From Triglochin maritima (taxonomy: Eukaryota; Streptophyta; Magnoliopsida; Alismatales; Juncaginaceae), in contig OY821772.1 of assembly GCA_963682175.1 (NCBI GenBank), positions 55,822,925-55,886,924 of the forward strand: a stretch of DNA of 64,000 nucleotides. The letters are read 5' to 3'. A program made the translations under genes and the position numbers. The stretch's first letter is position 1. The number at the start of each line of letters is the position of its first letter. Under the pieces are notes generated by a model that made no database searches, had not been told where the DNA came from, and saw only the letters and a program-made list of their open reading frames with translations. This document shows positions 35,327 to 46,795 of the stretch, piece by piece.

Positions 35327-38300
35327 ATGATAATGTGTGACCAACATTCTGAAGTTGTCCGGTGGGGTCTCAATCTCCTGGGTGGTGATCCATTCTCAAA
35401 TTTAGGATATTATGAAACAGCTACACCCAATGATGCTATCTATTATAATGAGCACTATGCTAGAGAAGATAACATTGATACGGAACATACTGTAGTTGAA
35501 AACGATGAGATTATTGCACATGCCCTTCAGGAAGAATTTTCACAACTTGCTGTTGCAGAGGCTTCCGGTCCTTCACATGGTGATCAACAACACTTTCAAG
35601 CGTCAGTTCTCGCACAGAATTGGCTCGGTCCTTCTTTGAGAACGTGTCACTCTGGTACGAGATTAATCAGTAACAGGCTGAATCCGCTATGCTATGCTAT
35701 ATGCTTACTGGGTTTAATGTTTGTTGAAAACTTGTTATCACTTAGATAACGAGGTCTGCAGGGAAGAGGGTGGTGATACGGAACCATCCACAACAAGTAC
35801 CAGACATAGTGAGAATTACTATGGAGGTGGAGAATGGTCATTGGAATTGGCTGATGATTATTCAGCTATAGATGGTGAAGTAGGCAAGAGATTGCATCAG
35901 ATGGTTGCAGTTCCTGTAAGTTGCTATCTAATATGTATGTTAAGGTTTTAGACCAGTATCTTCATGATCTTGGGTAGCATATAGCATCTTCCACCTTTGT
36001 GGGAGCATTTATCTACAAAAGATTGTCCTACATATAGATCATTAGATCATTTGGGTGTTGGAAATACATATAAGAAAGATAAACAAGTTCTGTTCTGTTT
36101 GGTGTCTATCCTTATCTATTTGTAGATGTCCCAAGCTTTTTGCCGACTTAATTCAGTCTCCCTGAGATACAATTCCTTGTGTTTGCAGCATGTTCCCAGA
36201 ATTAATGGGGAAATCCCTTCGGTTGATTATGCTACTTCTGATCATCAAAGGCTTCTAGACAGGTAATATATATAAAACTCTTTAAACTATTTTGATGTCA
36301 ATATTCGTAATTTGGGTCATGCATGCAGTAGTAGTACTTAATTATCCAGCTTTATTTGTCTGCTAGCTATTTCTTATAATTCTTAATTGATTAGGTAAAT
36401 ATTTTGTATTCATAATAATGCTTTGCAATAACCTAGAATTGGACTTAAATAACCTGAAAGTTATTTGACGATAACAAATTAGGTGTTTGTACCAAAATCT
36501 TCCATTTTAATAGTTGTTGCGCGAAAGTCTAACATTGATGCATGACTGGTCATGTATTCATTCTGAAAAAAATCAATTTTAGCAAATTTGGTCTTCGATA
36601 AGATCTTATTGTTTTCCAACTTTTCATTGCCATCTTTATCCAATTCACCTATCAAGCTTTAAAACTTAACTAGTAATGGTTATTTACTTATTTTGGTACA
36701 GATTGCGATTATATGACTTGGTGGAGCTCAAGGTTCTAGGGGATGGAAATTGTCAGGTTGGTGATTTTCATGCTCTGATTTCAATTTTACTAAACATACT
36801 CACTAGACTTGTGGCTTTCCATTTTTGGTCCTCATACGGCTATCTGTATGTATTTCATATTTGTTTACATGTACCAACGCCAATTGTCATGTTTAATCCG
36901 ATACATTCTCCAGTTTCGAGCACTTTCTGACCAGTTTTACCGTACGCCTGAGCACCATAAATTTGTGAGGCAGCAAGTGGTTACTCAGGTTGAGCAAACT
37001 AATGAATTGCCATACATTTCTGGTATTATTACATTCAATTTTTCATGTAGTTCATTTGTATTTTGTTCCTCTTTCTAATGTTTACAGCTGAAGAAAAATA
37101 GAGATCTTTACGAAGGATACGTTCCAATGGCTTTTGACGATTATCTGGAGAAGCTGTCCAAGTAAGCTCTACTCTTCTTTGTCTTTTTCAGGTTCAGTTT
37201 TGGTGTCTTGTAATTGTCAATCATGTTGGCAACATTTGGTATTTGACACTTGACAGTGATGGGGAATGGGGTGACCACGTCACTTTGCAAGCTGCGGCAG
37301 ATTCAGTATGCTTGCTTGCTTTCTTTTCTTTCTTTCTTCCTTTTTTTTTATCATGGCAAATTGTGCTTGACTGCTTGGTGAAATCTTAGTCAAACTACTG
37401 ACTGGCAAACCAAAAAGAGTCTTCATTAAAAGAAAAGAATTAGAACCATACTTTTTTTCTGGAGAAAAACTACTGAACTTACTGTCTAATGAAATGAGAG
37501 CACCTGTATATTTTTCAAAGAATAAAACCTGTTTCTTACTCCCATTTATGAACTTCACTTACTTGCTTTAAATACAATAAATGTTTCATTGTAGGTTTAG
37601 ATGGTGAAATTATTTGAACTAGTACTCTTATATACCATTTTATGAGCTGAGTCATAGAAGTTGAGTGCTTCTGTTCAAGTTTCGACTGTGACGTCAAGTG
37701 TGGGACTGATAGTATTTGTTTTTTTTTACAATTATGTCCAAGTTATATTTACGCCACTATCCAGATTCACTTGATAAACTCAACCCTTTTGAATTGTTTT
37801 TTTCCCGTGACAAATAATGAAACAACTTTGTTTTAGATTTGTTGCTCCATAGAGGTTAGTAAAAGAATGTAAATAGAAGGTTTAAGTTGGTCTTCCTTTT
37901 CTTGATATGTTATGCCTTTAAAGAAATGTGAATTCTTCATACACGCATTTACCAAAATTCATTCTCTTGCAGTACGGTGTCAAGATCTTTGTCATAACAT
38001 CCTTTAAAGATACGTGTTACACTGAAATCATTCCCAATTTTCCAAAGTCAAAAAGAGGTACGTGGAGTTTATATGCCTATCACACATTCTTCTTCCGAAG
38101 TTCTGTTTGCTTTTGATCTCGACACTGTTATTCAAAGCAAGTCATTTATATTTCTATGGTGCTACCTAATCGCAGTATTCATATTGCAAGGATGTTTTGA
38201 TCAATTTATACATCACGTCCATAACTAAAGTGGAGCCAAAAGCAGTCTATACCACAATTATTGAGACAAAAGGTTATAGTATCAAATCATAGCTGGCTAC

Positions 38301-38769
38301 ATTAGTCATATGGTAACCATATGAATAGCCTAGCCTCAACCATGAAAACACTGAAGACTGAAGTAGTTGGCTACGTTAATCCATGAGGAGGCTTTTGAAA
38401 TAGCACAAAATGGTATCAGGTCACAAGTCTACCCACTTCAGGCATGTAGACTATTCAGTATTAGAAATAATTAACTATTGAGTAATGGACCAAATGACAT
38501 TACTGCAAATCAATATGAATCTGATTTTCCAGTCTTTACCATATTAGTATGTTGTAAATCATTGCCGATTCCTCTCTTTGCAGTAATTTTCTTGAGCTTC
38601 TGGGCAGAGGTGCACTACAATTCAATCTACGCTGAAGGAGGTGACTATCTTATGCTTCCATGTTATACGACAGTTTTAGTGTTGATTTATTTATTCCTTT
38701 CTTTCAGATTTTCCAACTTTGGAATCTAAGAAGAAGAAAAAATGGTGGTGGTTTGGAAATAACGAGTAG
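35327..38769 (+). CDS. OTU-domain cysteine protease (deubiquitinase), OTU9/OTU10-like
   Basis: OTU proteases cut ubiquitin chains. Ten exons (35327-35654, 35746-35915, 36189-36262, 36702-36756, 36914-36988, 37088-37161, 37257-37305, 37973-38057, 38584-38640, 38708-38769) give 342 residues without a stop. The N-terminal part has VVRWGLNLL, YYNEHYARED and an acidic ALQEEFSQLA helix; the OTU domain starts near 185. Catalytic Cys208 lies in LGDGNCQFRALSDQFY, with Asp205; catalytic His314 lies in FWAEVHYNSIY. The protein ends in a Lys/Trp-rich tail KKKKKWWWFGNNE, also typical of this plant subgroup. An in-frame ATG two codons later is an alternative start. All introns are GT-AG. A probable leader exon starts after GACAG at 35285. 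Confidence 0.94.
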
Positions 38770-40451
38770 GGACTTATATTGTTACCTTATATTGTTCTGT
38801 ACCAGGGTGACTTTGTTGGGGGTTTCACCCTGCAGCTTCTCTTGTATGGTGATGCAATTACGCAGATAAGAGAGCTGTCGGGTACTGTTTTCGGAAGTTT
38901 ATATTTCACGGCTGACCGGTTATTTGATTTGTCCTTCAACATTTCAGATACCATTCTTTCAGTGAATGAAATTGGAGATTTGGCGGCGAAAAGTGAGTGT
39001 ATAGAATAATAAACAGAAGGTGAGAAAGGAATTTCTCATGTCCAATAGTGGAAGTGTAACCAATTCCTGTTATTGATTGGTGAAGTAATATATATGCAGG
39101 AATTCCAAGTGTAATAATGAAAGTTCAGAAACTTCTACATTGTTCCTTACGAGTTTTTTTATAGTTGGTGATTGATGAAAGCTTATATTTGATAGTCAAA
39201 ATTGCTAATGTGCTTATGTTATAATTATTTTTGATTTTGTCTGCTCTACTACCACCTCATTTTTAATCATCCCAAACATTTGAATGTGTTGGGATTCGAC
39301 ATTGGGGTCTCGACTTTTTTTTAAAAATTGATTAAAGACCGCCTGTCATCAGACAGACCACGAACCCGTGGTTCACCTTCCAGTCCGTTTCATTTTCGGA
39401 GACAAAACGTGAACTAATGGGTAGCCTTCCAGCTTGCTTCATTTTCAGATATGAACTTCTGTCCCACTAGCTTTTCCAAAAAAATAAAAACTAATCCTGT
39501 CCCACTTTCAATCTTGCTTCGTTTTCAGAAGCGCATCCATCGTGCAGTGCTCGCGCTACTCAAGAGTATTGCACATCGCAAGAAGCACTTACCTCAAAAT
39601 CTGCGGTAACACTACCTCTTTCATGTAGCTTATGCCGTGTTTGTGTTGGGGATTCCTGCGAAACAACCCAGTGCAAGCAAGCGAAGAAAAATAAATCCTC
39701 CCAACTGTGATGTGTTTTCGTGATACACTCAAGCAGCACACAACAGCTTCTACCAAAAAACACCAGTTTAAACAGATATTTGAATATTCACCCAAACACC
39801 ACTCTTTGTGCACAAAAGCCTAAAGATCACCCTCCCTACCTCAACAGAGCTACAAAGCTAATTGTGGAACAACCGCAACCTACACGACCATAACTTCATA
39901 TTCACAAGAAGGTAGCAGAAACCACATTGATACTCGATTCATCTGCGGACAAAGTTCGATGTTAAAGGAACTTAAATTTCTTGTGGTCGGCCTCTTCATG
40001 TGAGCTCGACAAACAAATAAAACTTTTAGCATTAGAAAATTATTTTCTCAGAAATCTGGCTTCAGGATCAGGGGTCACGAAGATGGCATTGTTGTTTATA
40101 CACAAACATCAACTAAGTTCCGTCGTTTCAACCAGAACAAATCCAACCACAATACACATGCTACCATGCTGGTTGGTCCACCAAAAAATCCATAACAGTC
40201 ATTAAAAATCGATTACAAAGCATGGTTAACAAAAACCAGGTCTGCATTAACATTATACTTTCCAGACCCAAACGGTCTACCAAAAGCACTACATTGAGTC
40301 ATTGACACGGTAAAAGCCAGAATTACTTTCAAACAAGGGTTAAGCCAATTCAGGTAGTAATGATATACACTTTCAAACTATAATCAACACAAAGTAAAAC
40401 ACCAGTCAACAACAACCCCCACATATCCACATTCCAAACTTTGTTTCGAAC
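38770..40451. other. Intergenic DNA between convergent OTU and TCP genes
   Basis: Should hold the 3' leaders of both genes. Direct continuation after the OTU stop is AT-rich with no second frame of note. Near 39360-39540 there are three loose copies of CAGTCCGTTTCATTTTCGGA-like sequence (CTTCCAGCTTGCTTCATTTTCAG, CAATCTTGCTTCGTTTTCAG), too diverged to define an element. No other gene was recognised. Confidence 0.5.
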
Positions 40452-40874
40452 TCACTCTTCGAGTGCCGACCGGCGAACCTCGTCGTCCCCAATCGGCCTG
40501 GTGAGCATCCCCATGTAGTAATACGGCGCGGGGAAGAAGCCGAGCGGCACGGGCGGGGGAGGGGACGAGGACGAGGAGGGAGTGGGGGTGGGAGTGGGGT
40601 TGTGTTCGGGGTGTATTCCGGTGCCGGTGGCGGCGATGATGGAGGCCTCCGCCTGGCGGAGAAGCCACTGTATGGTCTCGCCGTCGGAGCGGTGGCCGAG
40701 CTCGCGCGTTAGTTGGAAGACCCGCGCCGCCACCAGAGCCGGCATCCGCACCCGCCGGCCCCGGCCGTTGACCTTCGTGTGCCGGTCCTTGGTGGAGGAG
40801 GTCGGTTTCTTCTTCCGGGGTTGGACGGCTAGGGTTTGCGGGGTGGGGTTGTGGAGGGCTACTTCGGAGGACAT
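40452..40874 (-). CDS. Class I TCP transcription factor, short intronless
   Basis: TCP proteins bind GC-rich promoter motifs and control growth; class I sites resemble TGGGCC. The single exon codes 140 residues. The basic helix-loop-helix TCP domain covers about 24-78: [38 protein letters not shown], then [24 protein letters not shown] Pro/Ser/Thr-rich linker ([11 protein letters not shown]) and [15 protein letters not shown] follow. Class I members normally have Cys in MPALCAARVF; here it is Val48. The protein is shorter than most class I members (about 165 residues and more), but the frame is intact and the domain complete. Start chosen because it is the first ATG, followed directly upstream by leader with telo-boxes. 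GC content is far above the surroundings, usual for such genes. Confidence 0.93.
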   Translation of the reverse strand: MSSEVALHNPTPQTLAVQPRKKKPTSSTKDRHTKVNGRGRRVRMPALVAARVFQLTRELGHRSDGETIQWLLRQAEASIIAATGTGIHPEHNPTPTPTPSSSSSPPPPVPLGFFPAPYYYMGMLTRPIGDDEVRRSALEE

Positions 40875-40887
40875 TGGGGACGATGGG

Positions 40888-40922
40888 TTTAGGGTTTTGG
40901 AGGAGAGCGAAACTAGGGTTTT
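40888..40922 (-). promoter_or_regulatory. Two telo-boxes upstream of the TCP start
   Basis: On the minus strand AAAACCCTAAA (40888-40898) and AAAACCCTA (40914-40922) lie about 15 and 40 bases before the start codon. Telo-boxes are common near starts of plant genes for growth and translation. Confidence 0.45.
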
Positions 40923-40989
40923 GGGTGGGGACGGGTGAGATCAGTGCGGTGGATTTTTATAGTGAACGATGATGCGCATTAGTGATGTT

Positions 40990-41218
40990 TAGGGCTGACC
41001 ATGGACCGGACCCGGATGCTCTCCGGGGTCCGGATCGAAAATCGGACCGGTCCGGTCTAAAAATTCAGACTCGACCAGGTTTATGAGGGAAAAATCGGAT
41101 TTTGGATCAGGTTCGGATCAGACCGAATCGAAAACTGAACTTGTCCCGGGATCCGGATCCGAACCCAGACCGATCGGATTCGGTCCGGACCGCCCAGACC
41201 AAAACATGCACAACCCTA
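40990..41218. mobile_element. hAT MITE rich in GGACCGG, 8-bp target duplication
   Basis: Ends TAGGGCTGACCATG and CATGCACAACCCTA. Flanked by GTGATGTT (40982-40989) and GTGTTGTT (41219-41226), seven of eight bases alike. The inside has many CCGGACCGG and GATCGGATC-like words. Non-coding. It sits about 115 bp upstream of the TCP start, so within its promoter. Same family as the copies at 24.1 and 62.6 kb. Confidence 0.8.
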
Positions 41219-41229
41219 GTGTTGTTAGT

Positions 41230-42080
41230 TGTTACTACTGTGTGTGTTTACTGAGCCAAATGTGTTTTTACGTGTCATCAACTATGGTTATTAATTTTCA
41301 GGAATGGTTATGAATAAGTGTCTCGATGTGATCCTACTTTGGACATGAAGCAAGCGAATTCGGGACACTTTAAAGCAAAGTATGAAAGGAATTTATATTG
41401 GTTGCCACTCAAATTCCTTTTTCTGATACAGACGTCGCAAAGACTCACCACTCCAATGCGCAACATCATGATGAAGACGACCACAACCATTAGACTGGAG
41501 GACTTTGCTAGGTCTTGGCATATGAGGTTGATTCAGTGCACCAAGTCCAAGAGGACGAGCGTCGAGCCCAGGTTGGTGGCATGAGGAGGAAGTTGGTGGT
41601 ATTCAGTGTTCACCACGTCGACTCCCGGTGGACCTTCAACTTTAGGATGTCCATTTTGTTTGTCGAGTCCTCACTTGTGGGTCACTATACTTATTGGATG
41701 TTGTATTCCTAACATTGTAAGTTGTAACTTAAACTACTACTTTCTGGTCTAGGTTTGTGATTTCATAAACCATAGGTCTTTATTTTAGGAAAATGATTTC
41801 TGGACTCCTGTTAACATGCCTTTTATGATGCTCCTGACGTGAAGGAATATGATTTCTTTAAGTTGTCGACGCGGACTTATTTATTAGCTATTTTTAATTT
41901 GTTTCCAAATTGATGATGTGACAATATAAACATCCGTTGGTTTCCAAATGCACGAGACGATTGTCAATTCAAAATACGCACGTTAAATTATGTTACCAAA
42001 AGAACAACGAAAATTACCTCCTCCCTCTTTCATTTGTTTTCTCTCTAGTTCTTGTCTTTTCCGATTCACGTTATTTTTTT
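41230..42080. other. No recognised gene
   Basis: Two short frames (41318-41584 and 41515-41712) show no known domain. The stretch may be the flank of the FAR1-like pseudogene that follows, but I see no element border. Confidence 0.4.
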
Positions 42081-42088
42081 TTGATGCA

Positions 42089-42915
42089 ATGGACATTGTT
42101 TCTTACGACGAGCATGCCGTTCCTCTCAACGCTCAATCTTCTTCTCAGCCTTATGTAGGAATGTCCTTCAAATATTTTGAAGAAGCACGTCAGTTTTATA
42201 CATCATTTGTCGATGTCAATGATTTCGTCATCAAACTAACACGTTCTCATTACTTGCATGATGTTATCACAAGGGCTATGCTAACATGATGTAAAGAGGG
42301 GATGCTACACCAAACCAAGGGCAAGGTCAACTTAAGCCTTGGTTGTCTACCAGTATCAATTGTCTTGCACGTATCAGGTTGCTGGGAATCTAGACAAGGT
42401 TCTGTCCTCACGGAAGTTTGTTCGGAGCATAATCATGGTATGCTTGATGAACATCAATTGTGTTTTCCTTATGGGAAGCACGAGGTTTCTGAAGCCAATA
42501 TAGAAAGAATTGCCTCCAACGATGCGGCAAACATTTCGGCTTCTAAAACATGCAAGTTTTTGTTGTTGAAGCCGACGATCATGATAACCTCACCTTCAAT
42601 GAAAGAGATGTCAGGTAAGTTGTCCTTAGAAGGACAAGGTCGTGAACCTTTAAAGGGCAGGGTCGTTGTCCTTTAAAGGTCAGAGTCATTGTCCTTTCAA
42701 AGACACATTTATCCTTTTAAGGACACGTCCTTTGAATGACGAACTTGTCCTTCCAGGGACACGTTTGCCCTTTGAAGTATCCTTTTTTGTCTGATTTTGT
42801 CTATGTGGTTTCATTGTAGGAGTGTAATAAACAAATTGCGCAACATAAAACTTGATCTAGGTGATGCTCACGCGCTTCAAAACTATTTTACCAACAGTAC
42901 CTACATTGCGTCTGT
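42089..42915 (+). pseudogene. FAR1/FRS-like fragment
   Basis: From MDIVSYDEH a frame reads YVGMSFKYFEEARQFYTSF, the start of a FAR1 DNA-binding domain, which derives from Mutator-like transposases. A TGA at 42287 breaks it, and the same frame goes on with ...VLTEVCSEHNHGMLDEHQLC, the HNH end of that domain. A further piece, INKLRNIKLDLGDAHALQNY (about 42826-42890), matches the segment before the MULE domain. The MULE, zinc-finger and linker parts are missing, and a block of AAGGACA repeats lies between the pieces. It is a decayed transposon gene or a dead FRS copy. Confidence 0.65.
42605..42790. repeat. Dense GTCCTT / AAGGAC inverted words
   Basis: About nine copies of GTCCTT or AAGGAC (for example TTGTCCTTAGAAGGACAAGG, GTCCTTTCAAAGACAC, CTTTTAAGGACACGTCCTTTG) in under 200 bp. 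Many are arranged as short palindromes. The same words recur at 48340-48535. Confidence 0.75.
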
Positions 42916-43099
42916 CAATAGTCACGAACCGTCGACCAACAACACGGCCAACAACTCCAACCATGATTTGGGCATGTATGTGGAGAGCTTTCATGAGACG
43001 ATGTTGGAACGGTACGTACACTCGTCTCGAAAAGAGGGTGAAGAAAGTGCAGGACTACATTGCCGAGAACAACTAGTTACTGCTCGATATGAGAGATAA

Positions 43100-44440
43100 T
43101 GTTAGTGACCTATAAGGGGTTTTCGGGAGAGGAAATTATTCATGGCCAATGTATATAAAGTGTTGAGTGTTGTCGGCTTTGTTTTGCTTAGGATGCTTGT
43201 TAGGTGGTGTAGGATTTCGTGTCCCTATGTATATATATATTTTAAAAAGTTTAATACAAGCATACACAATCGATTTCATATTTTTATTGATTTTATGTAC
43301 ATGTATATGTTTGTTTTAATATCATGTATTCCTACACATGTTAAAATAAACAAAAGAGAGATGATCATACTCAAATGTTCTCTAAAACCTTTCAGAAGAT
43401 CCGGTGTTCCGTTAATCGTCGAATCGTTCGCCGATTCGCCTTCAAGTGTTCACCAAACTCTAAACAAGATTAGAGAGAAATGAGCTAGCCAATCAATCTT
43501 TAATTAAGCTTAGAATCTAGCTGATAACCCCTCTAAATCTCCTGAGATTTCAATCTGCAAAACTTAAAACTATTAAGAGAATTTTCGTAGTGATTAAGGG
43601 AGAGATTAAGTGGAGAGAATTTTGCATTAATTCTTATGAAACAAGTGGGGTGAGAGGACCTATTTATAGCCTCCCAAATCACCCACATCAAGAACTATTC
43701 TCTAGTCATGATCTCTTGCTTTTTATAATCTAAAACTATCACAATTTACCACATAAGCATCCTAAAAAACATTTGATCAAATCTGGAATTAATCCAACCC
43801 ATGATCTAATTATTCTCTTAATAATTCAGGCAAAAATTGTGTTGTTTGGTTAACCCAGTTTTGAACTCGGTTGACCGAACCATTCAGTTTTACGCAAGTT
43901 CGGATGACCCTTAGCTAGATGGTCCACTGAATGTTCATGAGAAAAATTCTCTGCAAAAGTTTGGATGATCCGCGTCTCGTCTCGGTCGTCCGTTGACACA
44001 CTAAAAATTCTCCTGGCGAATCTCTTCAGGCGACCGTGTCACTTTCGGTCTACCAAAATATCCCGAGACAACTCCTGGATATTTTCCTTCGGTTGACCGA
44101 ACCTAATTGTCCAGGCACTCCAAACAATTTCGGTCAACCAATCACGTTATCTGATCTTCGTTCGGTTGACCGTTCTGAAAAGACCTCGGTCGACTGAACC
44201 CAAAATGGTAGATCGTTTTGACCCTGATTTTGCCTTTGTCAAATTTTCGATTTATATCTAACAAAATTTGATCTTTGGGGGGTTTTAGCAAATTCATATC
44301 TAATGTAATATATTATCCAATGTAATATTTAAATTATTACACCCCATAATATATACACATCATATGAATTTATCCATGATTCTAATTATGTCAATTTTCG
44401 TGACATATTGATTTTATTGATTCACCACATGTGTCCATTT
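43100..44440 (-). mobile_element. Probable LTR remnant on the minus strand with decayed CGGTTGACCG motifs
   Basis: On the minus strand a TATA-like GGCTATAAATAGG lies near 43660-43672 and, upstream of it, about ten copies of CGGTTGACCG, CGGTCAACC or CGGTCGACTG between 43860 and 44205. This is the same motif as the solo LTR immediately to its right, but mostly in a form with CG changed to TG or CA. I could not fix the ends or a target duplication; 43100-43370 may be flanking DNA. Confidence 0.45.
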
Positions 44441-44544
44441 TCTCATGAAACCTGTCACATCATATGTGTTGGCCTTTTGGCCTTAATCTATGTTTTGATG
44501 ATTTAATTAACCTAATCTTAATTATGATCATATAGAGTAACACA

Positions 44545-44580
44545 CATATTGCATTGCATATATATATATATATATATATT
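44545..44580. repeat. (AT)n microsatellite in the LTR
   Basis: GCATATATATATATATATATATATTGC, a simple AT dinucleotide tract near the left end of the solo LTR. Confidence 0.85.
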
Positions 44581-44854
44581 GCTTTGTGCTAACCTCTACA
44601 GGTGATCAAGACTCAAGGAAGAAAGGAAAACAAGTCAAGACATGTAATCAAGCTCATTTGAAGACATGTATTTTGTATTTCTTTGAGTCTTTAGGAACTT
44701 GTGTATTTTGAGCATACTTGAGCTAAAATCAACTTAAACACACACTAGGTTCCTCATAGAAGTCACACACGAAATTTCACTTTATTTGGACTTCAATAGA
44801 TCACCCAAACTTAGATCGGAAAACACTAAACCTGAACCGTAACTGTCTGCCCAC

Positions 44855-45355
44855 ATTCGGTCGACCGCAACAGGTCGTTCGGTCGACCGGATGATCAAGT
44901 ATTCTGTTTTGTGTTTCCCTGTCTGGTTTCGGTCGATCGCACCATCTCTTTCGGTCGACCGTTTGAACTTAATTTTCTGACCGTTATTCTTGTCATATAT
45001 ACCCAACGGTCGTATTCGTATTAAACCAAAAATACCCCAAATACATTTCATGTATCGGTCGACCGAGGACCAAGATCGGTCGACCGTTTGTTCATCTCTT
45101 GACAAACCCAAATCTCCTAGACAAAAACAGTCGACCGCTAGACCTACTTCGGTCAACCGAATATCTATTTGTTTGTCAACCCCAAAGTGCCTGGTACAAA
45201 TCGGTCGACCGTTTCCCTTTAGGTGTTCGACCGATCACTTAAGTGTACCTAAGTCGTAGCGTTGGACGGTCGACCGTTGCTTAACCGGTCGACCGAACTT
45301 AGTGCAAAATTGTCTAACGGTCGACCGTTCATCCCGATCCGGTCGACCGATTTCA
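44855..45355. repeat. Second array of CGGTCGACCG palindromes
   Basis: I count ten perfect GGTCGACC cores in about 500 bp, plus variants such as CGGTCAACCG, CGGTCGATCG and CAGTCGACCG. The array lies just upstream of the TATA box of this LTR. The sequence around the motif does not match the LTR at 947-3257, so the two arrays share the palindrome but not an obvious common backbone. Confidence 0.85.
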
Positions 45356-45639
45356 TCCAGAATTGGATCCTGCAGGTTCTGTTTTGTGTAATCACGCATC
45401 AACTCATACTCATTCAATCCCAACGGCTCTATTCTCTCTAATGCCTATATAAGGAGTTGTAAAACACATTTTAACACAACTCTCACACTCATACTTGTCC
45501 AACACATTAGAGAGAAACCCAACACACTCAAAGCCTCAAACCTTCCACACTTTAATCACAAATCCAATCTCATTCAAGTGTGCTCAATGATGCACTGCAT
45601 ACATTGCATCATATGTCTTTCATTTAGATTACTTTTATA

Positions 45640-46795
45640 TCAATAAATGTTACTAAGGTATGTGTTTAGTCTTATTTACAGAATACAGGGACCTGAATGC
45701 AAATTACCCACATCCCGAGCATAAACGCGTGCAAAAGACTCATTTCTATCATAAATACCAAGTTCAAGATTATCAGGTTACAAATGGAAATGTATCCAAG
45801 CATAAAAGCATTCAAGATCTAATTACAAAAAAAACAAGGACTTAAGCACAAAAAATAGCCAGGGACCTAATTGCAATTCACGAGTTATTATGGAGAAAAT
45901 CTAAAGAAAAATCAATGTAGATCTCCAAACTTATAAAGGAATTAATCCGGAGCTCAAAAGAATGGAAAGAATCAATCCAGACGCGCAAATAAGGATCAAA
46001 TCATACCATAAACATTCAACCAAAATCCGGACAAAATCAGAACATTATATGCGGCGTTTCCGCCGCACCATACCTTCCATCTGCGGTGATTTCGCCGCCC
46101 CCTTAGCGATCCGTGTGCTCCAATTTTGTCCAGTCGTGTCTGGACACGTGTACTCTCCAATTCTATACTTAGGTCTCTTGTAACAACTATAAATAGCCCC
46201 GAGAACGATGTTAGAAGGGTCCTTGGCCTTAGACCTAGTTTTTAATTGTTGTTTTTATTTGTAGTCTTTTCTTTAGTAATAAAATTCTGTCTTTTATTTC
46301 TTGTTTTTACTTTTCTTTTGTAATGCCTCTAGGACCCATTCTTCCTCCATCTATGAGTTTCTAACTTTTTCCAAAGGGTGGAGGTGGCGGATTTAGGGTG
46401 AAGAGAAGATGAATAAATGTTATTATTTTAATTTCGTGATTAGTATATTTTGATTACTTGAGTTTATGTTAAATCATTTATCATGTAATGCTTCATAACT
46501 AACATGATTTATTATAAGTTTCTGAATTCTCTAATCTAAACTTTAAATCTAAAACCTCCACCCGACGGAATTCACCTATTTGTTCTTGTTTTAGTTTTAA
46601 TTGTTCTTGTTTCTTGCTTTAGATAATTAAAACCCAAAAATCTCAAAAACCCAATTTATTCTTCTCTCCTTCTTTCCCCTAATCGAAATCACACTAATAA
46701 CAAATCTGTCCCTCCTTGTGTTCGACCCGTATTTGCCACGTCTTCATTGACGCCGTGCACTTGCGGTATAAATTAAAATTCACATCACTCAAGTT
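45640..46795 (+). mobile_element. Gypsy-like LTR remnant (first copy)
   Basis: Contains a TATA-like CTATAAATAGCC near 46188-46199 and, at the right, GTTCGACCCGTATTTGCCAC and CCGTGCACTTGCGGT, words typical of the ends of gypsy LTRs of the Tat/Athila/Ogre group. Left part has the AGGGACCTAATTGCAATTC style seen again at 49.8 kb. No gag-pol frame. Ends not resolved. Confidence 0.5.

Larger units (their letters stand above)
44465..45608 (+). mobile_element. Solo LTR (1144 bp) with 5-bp target duplication TCATA
   Basis: Starts TGTGTTGGCCTTTTGG and ends GCATACATTGCA, with perfect TCATA flanks at 44460-44464 and 45609-45613. A TATA box CCTATATAAGG lies at about 45444-45454, where the transcription start of an LTR is expected, in plus orientation. 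No internal genes or partner LTR are present. Size and TATA position fit a Ty1/copia-like LTR, but class cannot be proven without an internal region. Confidence 0.85.

Noticed and set aside
40384..40668. 94-codon minus-strand frame
   Set aside because: Out-of-frame shadow of the TCP gene, caused by its high GC content.
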